Below are positions 39,621-48,495 of a stretch of 64,000 nt of DNA, one piece after another; positions within the stretch are counted from its first letter, which is position 1; each line of letters begins with the position of its first letter. Position numbers and translations under genes: made by a program. The DNA lies in the NCBI RefSeq assembly GCF_011683955.1, contig NZ_JAAQPI010000008.1:62001-126000 (forward strand), read 5' to 3'. A model generated the notes under the pieces. That model saw nothing but the letters and a program-made list of their open reading frames with translations, did not search any database and was not told the origin of the DNA. Origin of the DNA: Pseudomaricurvus alkylphenolicus (GTDB lineage Bacteria > Pseudomonadota > Gammaproteobacteria > Pseudomonadales > Cellvibrionaceae).

Positions 39621-40253
39621 ATGGGCGTAGTTGCCAAGCGATCTTCCATGACTTACTTTTCAGACGCGCGTGACCATTATAGTCACCGTGTGCGTATCGT
39701 CCTGGCCGAAAAGGGTGTGTCGGTCGATATCATCGACGTTGATCCGAAGAACAAGCCGGAAGAGCTTGCGGAACTGAATCCCTATAACAACCTGCCGACT
39801 CTGGTTGACCGCGAGCTTTCCCTGTACGAAACCAAGGTGATGATGGAGTATCTGGATGAGCGTTTCCCGCATCCTCCGCTGCTGCCGGTTTACCCTGTCG
39901 CCAGGGCGCAAAGCCGCCTGTGGATGCATCGCATCGAGAAGGACTGGAGTCCGCTTGTCGACATCATCCTTAATGGCAAGAATAAGGAAGAGGCGGCCAA
40001 GGCGCGCAAGGACCTGAAAGAGAGCCTGCTGACCATTGCCCCTATTTTTTCCGAGTTGCCTTTCTTTATGAGTGAGGAATTCACTATTGTCGACTGCTGC
40101 CTGGGTCCGATACTCTGGCGCTTGCAGGAGATGGAAATTGAACTGCCGAAAACCAAGCAGTCAAAACCTCTGCTGGATTATATGGATCGTCTGTTTGCAC
40201 GAGAGTCTTTCCAGGAAAGCCTCACGGAAATGGAAAAAGAGATGCGCCTGTAG
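39621..40253 (+). CDS. sspA: Stringent starvation protein A
   Basis: A 210-residue GST-fold protein without expected transferase activity. The N-terminal domain has [23 protein letters not shown] and [15 protein letters not shown]; the all-helical C-terminal domain follows. SspA binds RNA polymerase with sigma-70 and affects stress and virulence promoters. ATG 39621 is preferred over a GTG nine bases upstream since it follows AAGGTGA. sspB starts 24 bp later. Confidence 0.95.
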   Translation: MGVVAKRSSMTYFSDARDHYSHRVRIVLAEKGVSVDIIDVDPKNKPEELAELNPYNNLPTLVDRELSLYETKVMMEYLDERFPHPPLLPVYPVARAQSRLWMHRIEKDWSPLVDIILNGKNKEEAAKARKDLKESLLTIAPIFSELPFFMSEEFTIVDCCLGPILWRLQEMEIELPKTKQSKPLLDYMDRLFARESFQESLTEMEKEMRL

Positions 40254-40277
40254 CGCCGGCCGGGAGAAGACACAACG

Positions 40278-40688
40278 ATGGGCATGACTTCTAGTCGACC
40301 TTATATGATCCGGGCGCTGTATGACTGGATTGTAGACAATGACTGCACCCCCTATTTGCTCGTGGACGCGCACGCAGAGGGGGCTGAAGTGCCTCAGCAG
40401 TATGTCAACAAGGATGGTCAAATTGTGCTCAATATCGCCCCGACGGCGGTGGTTGGGCTATCCATCGAGAATGCCAGTATCAGCTTCAATGCGCGCTTTG
40501 GTGGTATTCCCACCAATATCTATGTGCCCAGCTCAGGTGTGCTGGGCATCTATGCTCGGGAAAATGGGCAGGGTATGATTTTTGAGCCCGAACCGGATCA
40601 GGATCCGGAGCCGCCCAAGCCCGGCCCTGCGGAAAAGCCAGAGAAAAAAGAAGAAGGCAAGCGCCCGAGCTTGAAGGTCGTTAAATAA
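40278..40688 (+). CDS. sspB: ClpXP adaptor SspB
   Basis: A 136-residue adaptor that brings ssrA-tagged proteins to ClpXP. The substrate-binding domain (about 6-110) has SRPYMIRALYDWIVDN, LNIAPTAVVGLSI and FNARFGGIP; an acidic Pro/Glu linker leads to the ClpX-binding tail GKRPSLKVVK. Both functional parts are complete. Immediately after the stop the sequence of the gene's last bases is repeated three more times (40681-40772). Confidence 0.95.
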   Translation: MGMTSSRPYMIRALYDWIVDNDCTPYLLVDAHAEGAEVPQQYVNKDGQIVLNIAPTAVVGLSIENASISFNARFGGIPTNIYVPSSGVLGIYARENGQGMIFEPEPDQDPEPPKPGPAEKPEKKEEGKRPSLKVVK

Positions 40689-40772
40689 CAGCCCTGAGCG
40701 CGGTTAAATAAACAGCCCTGAGCGGGGTTAAATAACAGCCCTGAGCGGGGTTAAATAACAGCCCTGAGCGGG
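40681..40772. repeat. Four tandem copies of a 23-bp unit at the sspB 3' end
   Basis: Copies begin at 40681, 40704, 40728 and 40751 (periods 23, 24, 23 bp) and share TTAAATAACAGCCCTGAGCG. The first copy includes the last Lys codon and the TAA stop of sspB, so the array looks like slippage duplications of the gene's end. It leaves the protein untouched. Confidence 0.92.
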
Positions 40773-40813
40773 TAGATTGAACGCCCTGGCCTGTACAGAT
40801 AACAGCCGTCTTC

Positions 40814-40857
40814 GGGGAGTCATTGGATCTGACTTCGACTCCCCTCGCTTATCTTTT
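40814..40857. terminator. Hairpin between convergent sspB and cysK
   Basis: A perfect 8-bp stem GGGGAGTC (40814-40821) with GACTCCCC (40837-40844), a 15-nt loop, and TCGCTTATCTTTT on the plus side. It lies directly before the cysK stop and may end the sspAB transcript, and perhaps cysK from the other side. Confidence 0.6.
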
Positions 40858-41824
40858 ACTGTTGTAGTTCTTTCTCGCCAAACTCACCGGCAAAGAGAAT
40901 GCTGGACAAATAGCGTTCTCCGGAATCCGGCAATACCACCACGATATTCTTACCGGCATTCTCCGGCTTTTCGGCCAGGCGAATGGCCGCACACATGGCT
41001 GCGCCTGAAGAAATGCCGGCCAGGATGCCTTCTTCCTTCATCAGTCGGCGTGCCATTTCCACGGCGTCTTCGTTACTGACTTGCTCGGTGCCGTCTACCA
41101 GGCTCAGATCCAGGTTGGCAGGAACAAAGCCGGCACCGATACCCTGAATTTTGTGGGGAGATGGCGCAAGCTCTTCGCCGGCAATGGTCTGACTGATGAC
41201 AGGAGAGGCCACGGGTTCTACCGCGATACACTGAACCGCCAGGCCCTTGGTGTTCTTCAGGTAGCGTGCAGTGCCGGTAATGGTGCCTCCTGTGCCTACT
41301 CCGGCGACAAAGATGTCGACCTTGCCTTCGGTGTCTTCAAAGATTTCCGGGCCAGTGGTCTTTTCATGGATTTCGGGATTGGCGGGATTGTCGAACTGGC
41401 GCGGCAAAAACGTATTGTCGGGATCGGCGGCGGCAATGGCTTCGGCCTTTTCAATGGCCCCCTTCATGCCTTTTTCGCCGGGGGTCAGCTCCAGTTCGGC
41501 CCCGAGCGCCTTGATCATCTGCCGGCGTTCCAGACTCATGGTGTTTGGCATGGTCAGGACCAGCCGATAGCCCTTGGCGGCACAGACAAAAGCCAGGGCA
41601 ATACCGGTGTTGCCACTGGTGGGTTCGACCACGGTCATGCCCGGCTTGAGTACACCGCGCTTCTCTGCGTCCCAGATCATATTGGCGCCAATGCGGCATT
41701 TCACGGATGTGGCCGGGTTGCGAGCTTCCAGCTTGGCAAAAATATTGGCGTCACTGAGACGATTGATCTTTACCAGCGGCGTCTTGCCGATGGTTTGGGA
41801 GTTGTCTTCGAAGATGGCGCTCAT
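40856..41824 (-). CDS. cysK: Cysteine synthase A
   Basis: A 322-residue O-acetylserine sulfhydrylase, making cysteine from O-acetylserine and sulfide. PLP binds Lys42 in [24 protein letters not shown] and [14 protein letters not shown] are the substrate and phosphate loops, and [13 protein letters not shown] lies near the C-terminus. The ATG at 41824 follows AAGGAG; upstream codons are not family-like. Monocistronic. Confidence 0.96.
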   Translation of the reverse strand: MSAIFEDNSQTIGKTPLVKINRLSDANIFAKLEARNPATSVKCRIGANMIWDAEKRGVLKPGMTVVEPTSGNTGIALAFVCAAKGYRLVLTMPNTMSLERRQMIKALGAELELTPGEKGMKGAIEKAEAIAAADPDNTFLPRQFDNPANPEIHEKTTGPEIFEDTEGKVDIFVAGVGTGGTITGTARYLKNTKGLAVQCIAVEPVASPVISQTIAGEELAPSPHKIQGIGAGFVPANLDLSLVDGTEQVSNEDAVEMARRLMKEEGILAGISSGAAMCAAIRLAEKPENAGKNIVVVLPDSGERYLSSILFAGEFGEKELQQ

Positions 41825-42049
41825 CAAAAGCTCCTTGCTTTGGCGGGTCAAACTCCGCATTGAACCTCACAACGGTGGGGGCTTCAAGCCTATTCGCGGG
41901 ATCTTCAGTGATTTTTTCTATATAGCTAATCAAAATTAACGGAAATTTCATAATTCCGAAATCTTATTGGTGCAGAGAGGTCAACTCAATAATACTGAGG
42001 GTGTAAACCGTACAAAACATAATGAAAAGAGTTAAAAAAGGAGTGAAGT

Positions 42050-42667
42050 ATGGCCATTTTGGAACATACCCTCGGGATTCTTCTGCACCCAGATAGTGAG
42101 TGGAAAGCCATTCGAAATGAGCGCCATTCCTTTATGCAGGTGTTTTTCAGTCACGTGCCGTTTCTCGCACTGATACCAACCCTGGCGGCCTATTACGGCG
42201 TAACCCAGGTGGGTTGGACAATCGGTTCGGGGGATCCGGTTAAACTCACGTCAGCAAGCGCAATGAGCCTCTGCGCTATTACTTATGTGGCTCTGTTAGC
42301 CGGTGTCTTTATCCTCGGCGAATTTATCAACTGGATGGCCAAGACCTACGGTGTTGCCGACTCTGAAGAGAAGCGCCACTATGAGGGCACTGCTCTGGCC
42401 GTCTACGTGACCACCCCGGTATTTCTGGTGGGCATCTTCAGTCTCTACCCGGACATGTGGCTTAATGCCATAGCGACCATTGCCGCCGGCGCCTATGCCG
42501 TGTATCTGGTCTATGAAGGTATTCCCATCCTGATGAACATTCCCAAAGAGCGCGCCTTTATGTACGCCACCTCAGTGGTTACCGTTGGGCTGGTTCTGAT
42601 GGTTGTGGTTCGAGTGGGTTCGGTTCTCGTATGGGGCATGGGCATGGGGCCCGTCTACGTGGATTGA
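42050..42667 (+). CDS. Yip1-family inner membrane protein
   Basis: A 205-residue membrane protein with about five helices and a Yip1-domain sequence: HTLGILLHPDSEWKAIRNER at the N-terminus is typical of bacterial Yip1/YIF1-like proteins. Function is unknown. A strong Shine-Dalgarno (AAAGGAGTGAAGT) precedes the ATG, suggesting high translation. It is monocistronic and followed by a terminator. Confidence 0.85.
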   Translation: MAILEHTLGILLHPDSEWKAIRNERHSFMQVFFSHVPFLALIPTLAAYYGVTQVGWTIGSGDPVKLTSASAMSLCAITYVALLAGVFILGEFINWMAKTYGVADSEEKRHYEGTALAVYVTTPVFLVGIFSLYPDMWLNAIATIAAGAYAVYLVYEGIPILMNIPKERAFMYATSVVTVGLVLMVVVRVGSVLVWGMGMGPVYVD

Positions 42668-42723
42668 CGACGCTCAACTGACATCGCTGGATTCTTTTTA
42701 CTCCCTTAATCGGGAGCTTCCTG

Positions 42724-42748
42724 AAGGCCGCTAAGCGGCCTTTCTTAT
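42724..42748 (+). terminator. Terminator after the yip1 gene
   Basis: An 8-bp perfect stem AAGGCCGC (42724-42731) with GCGGCCTT (42735-42742), loop TAA, followed by TCTTATTTT. It also lies just before the stop of the convergent M48 gene. Confidence 0.78.
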
Positions 42749-42749
42749 T

Positions 42750-44783
42750 TTAAGACAATGGTGGTACCGGGCAGTCGAGGCAATCCGCCACAGCGCGGAA
42801 CAACTCAAGCTCTGATCGACTCACAACACCGTCATGCTGAATGCAGGTCATCATCGCTTTGAGTAAAGCAGGTTTCTGCAGAGGCTTTAGTCGGTTTAGA
42901 TCGCGTACCGCTCTGTCCAATATCTGAAACGATGGTTTTCCGCCGCTCAGGCCACCGTCTCCCAGCAGCGCCAGGTCTTTCAAACCGAGCTGGTTGATAG
43001 CGGCGTTATAGGCATCTTCGGCATCTTTGTATTGTGTATGACCCACCCAGGTCAGGGTGCTCAACAATTGCTGACAAGCCGAACCGAGATTGGTTAACGA
43101 TTGATTGCCTGAAACCGGTTTTCGAGGTTCAAGGGCGTGAACCAGAATCCGATAAAGGGCCCATTCAAACACCTCCACCTCGCGGTCAGCCTTGATTAAT
43201 TCCGTGAGGTTTTTCTTAAACAATCGGTATTGGGGCTCTGAAAGACTCTTTAACGCCGGCACGCTCAGCTCCAGCAGCGGCAGTTTTTGATCCGGAGACA
43301 GCTGCTGTATTTCCTGGTGAACGGTTTGCAAGTGTTTAAAGACAACCGGGTGTGCCCGTTGCTTAAGCTGTTGCCATTGTTTCTGCCCGTGCTCGTTGTC
43401 GTGAATCAAGAGGGCGTAGACCACCGCTCGGGCAGAAAAAGGATCTCGGGCGGCATCTTTAAGAAATTCCGGAATGACCTGCAGTAGGGCTCTGGCTTGT
43501 TGCAGATGTTGTGCAGAGGGATTTCCGATGCTGTCCATTAATTGGATAGCTTCGGCATTAAAGCTCTCATGCATCCCGGACGTAGATACAGGAGCCAGCC
43601 CGCTGATGGCTTCTGTTGAAGGTGCCTTGGTGTCAGGGGCTATGGTTTCAGGGGCTATGGTTTCAGGGGCTATGGTTTCAGGGTCAGGGGACTCTGAGGT
43701 CAGAGGCCCATCCGGTTCGGCGCTTATCCAGCCGCCACTCCAGCCAGGTTCAATGCGCTTGATTCGATCCTGCAGCGGCGGGTGTGTTGCCATCCATCCG
43801 CTCATGGCAGAACGAATTCCGGCGCCAAAATACATATGGCTGAACTCCGCCGCATTGCCGTGACCTAACCGTGAGCCATGACTATAGCCACCAATTTTTT
43901 GTAACGCCTGGCTGATGCCCCCCGGATTACGGGTAAATTGAACCGCCGAGGCGTCGGCCAGAAATTCACGCTGACGGCTGACGGCAGATTTGATCAGGTT
44001 ACCAAAAAACGTTCCAACGTAACCGATTACCACCAGTCCAAGACCCAGCACCATATTACCGGCGGCATTTTTATCTCTGGAGCTGGCTGAATGGCGATGG
44101 TGGTGATGGCGGTGACTTCCGCTGCGAAGAATCATCTGTCCAATCAGACCAATGACCATGATTCCGTGCAACACGCCGATCAGACGAATATTGAGTCGCA
44201 TATCGCCATGCAGGATATGGCTGAATTCGTGGGCAATCACACCTTGGAGCTGGTTTCGATCAAGTTGTTCCATGCAGCCTCTTGTAACCCCAATCACTGC
44301 ATCACTGGGACTGTAACCGGCGGCAAATGCGTTGATGCCTTGTTCTTCCATGAGGTAAACCGGAGGTACCGGGGTTCCGGAAGCAATTGCCATTTCCTCG
44401 ACCACGTTAAGCAACTTGCGTTCCTGCGGCTCTCTGCTGTCCGGAGAGACCAGTCGGCCACCCAAACTGGCCGCCACCCGATCTCCGCCACCCGATAGCT
44501 GCATCAGCTTATAGAAGCTGCCGATTGCCACCACCGCCAGGATGACGACAGCGATGGCGCCAACCAGTTCGGGTGTCAGCAGTTGCAGGATATTACTGGT
44601 CTGGCCGCCATCGACTCGATCGATCGCCACAAAACGCTGCTGGTTATGGTGCTCGAAATAGTAGATTAACCCTGCGATAAACGCTGTAGTTATAGCGATC
44701 AGAGCAACAATGGCGAGACTGAACAGTATCACCAGCTTGCGAGTGTTACTGCGTGCCTGGTCTTGGTGTTCGAAGAAATTCAT
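42750..44783 (-). CDS. M48-family metallopeptidase with extended C-terminus
   Basis: A 677-residue membrane zinc protease. Two N-terminal helices (about 15-45 and 72-92) precede the peptidase domain with HEFSH (185-189) and the third ligand in REFLADA; two more helices (near 205-220 and 250-270) flank a His-rich loop (SHRHHHHRHS). It resembles HtpX-like and Ste24-type quality-control proteases. The second half, after about 375, is a linker holding a PETIA tandem repeat followed by an all-helical domain resembling TerB (VVSRSELELF), of uncertain role. Together with lemA upstream on the same strand it forms the common LemA-M48 pair. Confidence 0.88.
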   Translation of the reverse strand: MNFFEHQDQARSNTRKLVILFSLAIVALIAITTAFIAGLIYYFEHHNQQRFVAIDRVDGGQTSNILQLLTPELVGAIAVVILAVVAIGSFYKLMQLSGGGDRVAASLGGRLVSPDSREPQERKLLNVVEEMAIASGTPVPPVYLMEEQGINAFAAGYSPSDAVIGVTRGCMEQLDRNQLQGVIAHEFSHILHGDMRLNIRLIGVLHGIMVIGLIGQMILRSGSHRHHHHRHSASSRDKNAAGNMVLGLGLVVIGYVGTFFGNLIKSAVSRQREFLADASAVQFTRNPGGISQALQKIGGYSHGSRLGHGNAAEFSHMYFGAGIRSAMSGWMATHPPLQDRIKRIEPGWSGGWISAEPDGPLTSESPDPETIAPETIAPETIAPDTKAPSTEAISGLAPVSTSGMHESFNAEAIQLMDSIGNPSAQHLQQARALLQVIPEFLKDAARDPFSARAVVYALLIHDNEHGQKQWQQLKQRAHPVVFKHLQTVHQEIQQLSPDQKLPLLELSVPALKSLSEPQYRLFKKNLTELIKADREVEVFEWALYRILVHALEPRKPVSGNQSLTNLGSACQQLLSTLTWVGHTQYKDAEDAYNAAINQLGLKDLALLGDGGLSGGKPSFQILDRAVRDLNRLKPLQKPALLKAMMTCIQHDGVVSRSELELFRAVADCLDCPVPPLS
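43633..43681 (-). repeat. 15-bp coding repeat in the M48 protease linker
   Basis: Three direct copies and part of a fourth of a 15-bp unit (plus-strand TCAGGGGCTATGGTT) coding for Pro-Glu-Thr-Ile-Ala on the minus strand. It keeps the frame and lies in a Pro-rich linker; a further partial copy reads APDTKAP. Confidence 0.85.
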
Positions 44784-44862
44784 AGGTGTCCTGGCAGCCG
44801 CGTCAGAAAGTCATTGGCAGGGCAATCACAAAAGACTCTGCTTTGTAGAGTGCCCTGAATAA

Positions 44863-45459
44863 TTAGAATGAAACTTTGGGGGCGGCCTGGATCTGGGCGG
44901 AATCCTCGAATTCCAACAGGCTGGCATCGTCTCGATGGCCGAAGAATCCGGCAAAAAATACCGGTGGGAAGCTCTGTTTATAGGTGTTATAGGAGGTAAC
45001 CGCATCATTAAACGCTTGTCGGGAAAACGCCACTTTGTTTTCCGTGCTGGTTAGCTCTTCGGAAACCTGCATCATATTCTGATTGGCCTTCAAGTCCGGA
45101 TAGGCTTCCATCACAACGTTCAGCTTTCCCAGCGCGCCTGACAGCGCACCTTCCGCTCCACTAAGCTGTGCCATGGCGCCACCGTCGCCTGGCGCGCTGG
45201 CCGCGGCCTTTAATCCCGCCAAAGCCGTATTGCGAGCGCTGATAACCGCCTCAAGGGTTTCCCTCTCGTGCTTGAGATAGCCCTTGGCGGTTTCCACCAG
45301 GTTGGGGATCAGATCATAACGCCGCTTAAGTTGTACCTCGATTTGAGAAAAACCGTTTTGGTAGCGGTTTTTGAGGGTGACCAATTTGTTGTAGATGTTG
45401 ATCACATAAAAGATTGCGCCAATGATGACGACCCAGGTAATAATGGATGAAATGTCCAT
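44863..45459 (-). CDS. lemA: LemA family protein
   Basis: A 198-residue protein with an N-terminal membrane helix (about 5-22) and a periplasmic/cytoplasmic four-helix bundle. Family motif NRYQNGFSQIEVQLKRRYDLIPNLVETAKGY is near the N-terminus and FSRQAFNDAVTSYNTYKQSFP near the C-terminus. LemA proteins are of unknown biochemical role and often sit beside M48 proteases, as here (79 bp). Confidence 0.92.
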   Translation of the reverse strand: MDISSIITWVVIIGAIFYVINIYNKLVTLKNRYQNGFSQIEVQLKRRYDLIPNLVETAKGYLKHERETLEAVISARNTALAGLKAAASAPGDGGAMAQLSGAEGALSGALGKLNVVMEAYPDLKANQNMMQVSEELTSTENKVAFSRQAFNDAVTSYNTYKQSFPPVFFAGFFGHRDDASLLEFEDSAQIQAAPKVSF

Positions 45460-45575
45460 GGATCAGAATCCTTTGAATTTGTCGGGAATTACCACTCGAA
45501 AATACTAGCACGGTTTAATCACGATGACTGCTGGGGACGATCTTTCGGTGTTTATGGTGCGAATCTTGAATGGCT

Positions 45576-45603
45576 TTGCCCAGGTTGCAAAAATCCGTAC
45601 AAT
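45576..45603 (+). promoter_or_regulatory. Candidate promoter for the thiolase gene
   Basis: TTGCCC (45576-45581, four of six) and TACAAT (45598-45603, five of six), 16 bp apart, about 55 bp before the ATG. Confidence 0.45.
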
Positions 45604-45658
45604 TCAACGCTTGTTGATTTGTGGTTGAAGGTTCAATCCGCTTTAGTGGGAGCAAAAT

Positions 45659-46834
45659 ATGTCAGATCCAGTGGTCATTGTAGGTATGGCGCGTACCGCC
45701 ATGGGTGGTATGCAAGGTATGTTCAGCGGCCTTTCGGCGCCCCAATTGGGTGCCGAGGCCATCAAGGGCGCGTTGGCGGATGCCGGCTTGGATGCCGATA
45801 CGGTTGACGAAGTGCTGATGGGATGTGTTCTTCCGGCCGGTACAGGGCAGGCTCCGGCTCGACAGGCGGCTCTGGCAGCCGGCGTCTCCAAAAACGTACC
45901 CTGCACCACTCTGAACAAGGTCTGCGGTTCCGGGATGAAGACGGTCATGATGGCACACGATGCCATTTTGGCGGGCAGCGCGGACATCATTGTGGCAGGT
46001 GGTATGGAAAGCATGACCAACGCCCCGTACCTGATGCCCCAAGGTCGTGCGGGCTACCGCTTTGGTCACGCAGAGATTTTTGACCACATGCTCTACGACG
46101 GACTTCAAGATGCCTATTCTGGCGGGCCTATGGGCAGCTTTGGTGAGGTGTGTGCCGAAAAATACGACTTTACCCGGGAGCAGCAGGACAATTATGCCAT
46201 TGAGTCCCTGGCGCGAGCCAACAAGGCGATCGAAGAGGGCAAGTTTGAACGTGAAATCGTGCCGGTGACCATCAAGTCCCGCAAGGGTGAATCGGTGATT
46301 AACACCGATGAACAGCCTGGCAACGCGCGTCCGGACAAAATCCCGTCTCTGCGTCCGGCCTTTAAAAAGGATGGAACCATTACCGCGGCCAACGCCAGCT
46401 CCATCTCGGACGGCGCTGCGGCTCTGGTGCTGATGCGACAGTCCGAAGCCGAGAAACGGGGTCTCCAGGTGATCGCGACTATCAAAGGTCACTCCCAAAA
46501 CGCCCAGGAGCCCGAGTGGTTTACCACGGCGCCGGTGGGGGCTATGCAAAAACTGTTGCAGCGTCTCGGCTGGAGCACCGAATCTGTTGACTTATATGAG
46601 GTCAACGAGGCGTTTGCGGTTGTCACCATGGCAGCCATGAAGGAATTGAACCTGCCCCATGAAAAAGTAAACGTGCACGGAGGCGCCTGCGCGCTGGGTC
46701 ACCCATTGGGAGCTTCCGGTGCCCGCATTCTGGTCACATTGCTGGGGGCAATGCAAACCTATGGCAAACAGACGGGGGTAGCCAGTCTCTGCATCGGAGG
46801 TGGGGAGGCCACCGCCATTGCCGTTGAAATGTAA
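45659..46834 (+). CDS. Acetyl-CoA C-acetyltransferase (thiolase)
   Basis: A 391-residue thiolase. Catalytic residues: nucleophilic Cys89 in NKVCGSGMK, His348 in GHPLGASGAR, and Cys378 in CIGGGEATA. The length, the short N-terminal loop and the absence of a long fatty-acid loop fit the biosynthetic acetoacetyl-CoA thiolase (PhaA/AtoB), which condenses two acetyl-CoA or cleaves acetoacetyl-CoA in the cytoplasm. Neighbours give no PHB or degradation pathway, so direction is unknown. A good GGGAG Shine-Dalgarno precedes the ATG. Confidence 0.93.
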   Translation: MSDPVVIVGMARTAMGGMQGMFSGLSAPQLGAEAIKGALADAGLDADTVDEVLMGCVLPAGTGQAPARQAALAAGVSKNVPCTTLNKVCGSGMKTVMMAHDAILAGSADIIVAGGMESMTNAPYLMPQGRAGYRFGHAEIFDHMLYDGLQDAYSGGPMGSFGEVCAEKYDFTREQQDNYAIESLARANKAIEEGKFEREIVPVTIKSRKGESVINTDEQPGNARPDKIPSLRPAFKKDGTITAANASSISDGAAALVLMRQSEAEKRGLQVIATIKGHSQNAQEPEWFTTAPVGAMQKLLQRLGWSTESVDLYEVNEAFAVVTMAAMKELNLPHEKVNVHGGACALGHPLGASGARILVTLLGAMQTYGKQTGVASLCIGGGEATAIAVEM

Positions 46835-46854
46835 CTGACTTGAGGTTGTTATTG

Positions 46855-46900
46855 GCAGCCGGCGTTGTTCACCGAGCCGGCTGCGTTACCCTTCTTCCTG
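46855..46900 (+). terminator. Hairpin after the thiolase gene
   Basis: A perfect 9-bp stem GCAGCCGGC (46855-46863) with GCCGGCTGC (46876-46884), followed by a T-rich but not T-only tail. Likely the end of the monocistronic transcript. Confidence 0.5.
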
Positions 46901-47031
46901 CGCCACCACTTGACCTGGTACTACAACAGCTCCTTGTAATTGTCTTCCTGGACAGCGATGCTTGCGGTTGAGGCGAACTTGTACGTCTATATCAAAAGCA
47001 TGGGACGATAACGATAATCCAGGAGAGCTCA

Positions 47032-48486
47032 GTGAGCAGCAATTCAGCCGAATCCGCCGATTTCATGGCACAACCCGACACCTCCATCTCTCTGTGGGTC
47101 GCCAGCCTGCCGTTGTTGTTAATGGTGTGCCTTCTGAGCCTGAATGTTTATATCTTTGGTGACGATGCCATCAGCGGCTCCAACCAGGTGATTCTGATGT
47201 TGAGCTGTGCCATTACCGCGGCACTGGCCGGTCTCCAGGGCATCTCCTGGCAGCGCATCCAGGAAGGCATCAGTCATAGCCTGAATATTGCCATTCCCGC
47301 CATGTTGATTTTGCTGATGGTCGGCGCCCTGTCGGGAACCTGGTTGTTGTCCGGCATTATCCCGACCATGATTTACTACGGACTCCATATCCTCGATGCC
47401 AGCTGGTTTCTTGCCTCGTCAGTCATTATCAGTGCCATCGTCGCGCTGTTTACCGGCAGTTCCTGGACCACATCGGCAACCATTGGTATTGCCTTGATGG
47501 GCATTGGACAGGTGATGGGTATCTCCCCGGGGCTTATCGCCGGTGCGGTTATCTCCGGTGCGTATTTTGGTGACAAGATGTCGCCTCTGTCCGACACCAC
47601 AAATCTGGCAGCCGCGACTACGGGCACCGAGCTGTTTACTCACATCCGCTACATGATGGTCACCACTTTTCCGTCTATTACCATCGCGTTAATCATATTC
47701 GCAGTGCTGGGAGCAGGAGGTGCAACCGGTGGTGGTTCCACTGAAGAAATCGCACAAGTACTGCAAAACAGTATCAATATCACCCCCTGGTTATTACTGG
47801 TGCCTCTCGCGGTCGTGGTGATGATTATGAAGCGGGTGCCCGCCTTGCCGGCAATTTTTGGCGGATCATTGTTGGGTGGTCTGTTTGCCCTGGTGTTTCA
47901 ACCCGAACTGGTGAGTAAGATTGGCGGCGGTGGGGAGTTCGCTATTTACAAAGGTCTGATGCAGGCGTGCTTTGGTGATATTGCCGTGGTAACGGGCCAT
48001 CCCATGCTGGACGATTTGCTAACGGCGGGTGGGATCAGCGGCATGTTGGGAACCATTTGGTTGATTATTTCCGCGATGATGTTTGGCGGGGCCATGGAAG
48101 CTTCGGGATTCTTGCAACGCATTACACAAGCCCTGATGAGCCGAGCCAAGTCTGTGGTGGGTCTGGTCGGGACTACGGCGGGTACCTGTTTGTTCAGTAA
48201 CGCCACCACGTCCGATCAGTATTTGTCGATTGTGGTTCCCGGCCGCATGTTTGCGGACAGTTTCAAGGAGCGGGGATTGCAGCCGCAGAATCTCAGCAGA
48301 ACACTGGAGGATACGGGTACAGTGACGTCGGTTCTGGTGCCCTGGAATACCTGCGGTGCTTATCATGCTTCGGTGCTGGGTGTCGCCACTCTGGCCTATG
48401 CTCCGTTTGCGTTTTTCTGTTTGATTAGCCCGCTGATGACGCTGTTGGTTGCCGGAAGTGGCTATCGTTTGGCGAAAAAGTCTTAG
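47032..48486 (+). CDS. nhaC: Na+/H+ antiporter NhaC
   Basis: A 484-residue antiporter of the NhaC family with about 11-12 membrane helices. SGAYFGDKMSPLSDTTNLA and the GTSSTTATIG-like LFTGSSWTTSATIG motifs are the ion-binding regions of NhaC. It would exchange cytoplasmic Na+ for protons, fitting a salt-exposed bacterium. It starts with GTG after AGGAGAG. It converges on hdfR with 9 bp between. Confidence 0.93.
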   Translation: MSSNSAESADFMAQPDTSISLWVASLPLLLMVCLLSLNVYIFGDDAISGSNQVILMLSCAITAALAGLQGISWQRIQEGISHSLNIAIPAMLILLMVGALSGTWLLSGIIPTMIYYGLHILDASWFLASSVIISAIVALFTGSSWTTSATIGIALMGIGQVMGISPGLIAGAVISGAYFGDKMSPLSDTTNLAAATTGTELFTHIRYMMVTTFPSITIALIIFAVLGAGGATGGGSTEEIAQVLQNSINITPWLLLVPLAVVVMIMKRVPALPAIFGGSLLGGLFALVFQPELVSKIGGGGEFAIYKGLMQACFGDIAVVTGHPMLDDLLTAGGISGMLGTIWLIISAMMFGGAMEASGFLQRITQALMSRAKSVVGLVGTTAGTCLFSNATTSDQYLSIVVPGRMFADSFKERGLQPQNLSRTLEDTGTVTSVLVPWNTCGAYHASVLGVATLAYAPFAFFCLISPLMTLLVAGSGYRLAKKS

Positions 48487-48495
48487 CGCGCATGG

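Noticed and set aside
40681-40772. Repeat array as a CRISPR or iteron origin
   Set aside because: Only four copies without spacers, no cas, parA or rep genes near; better explained as slippage from the sspB end.
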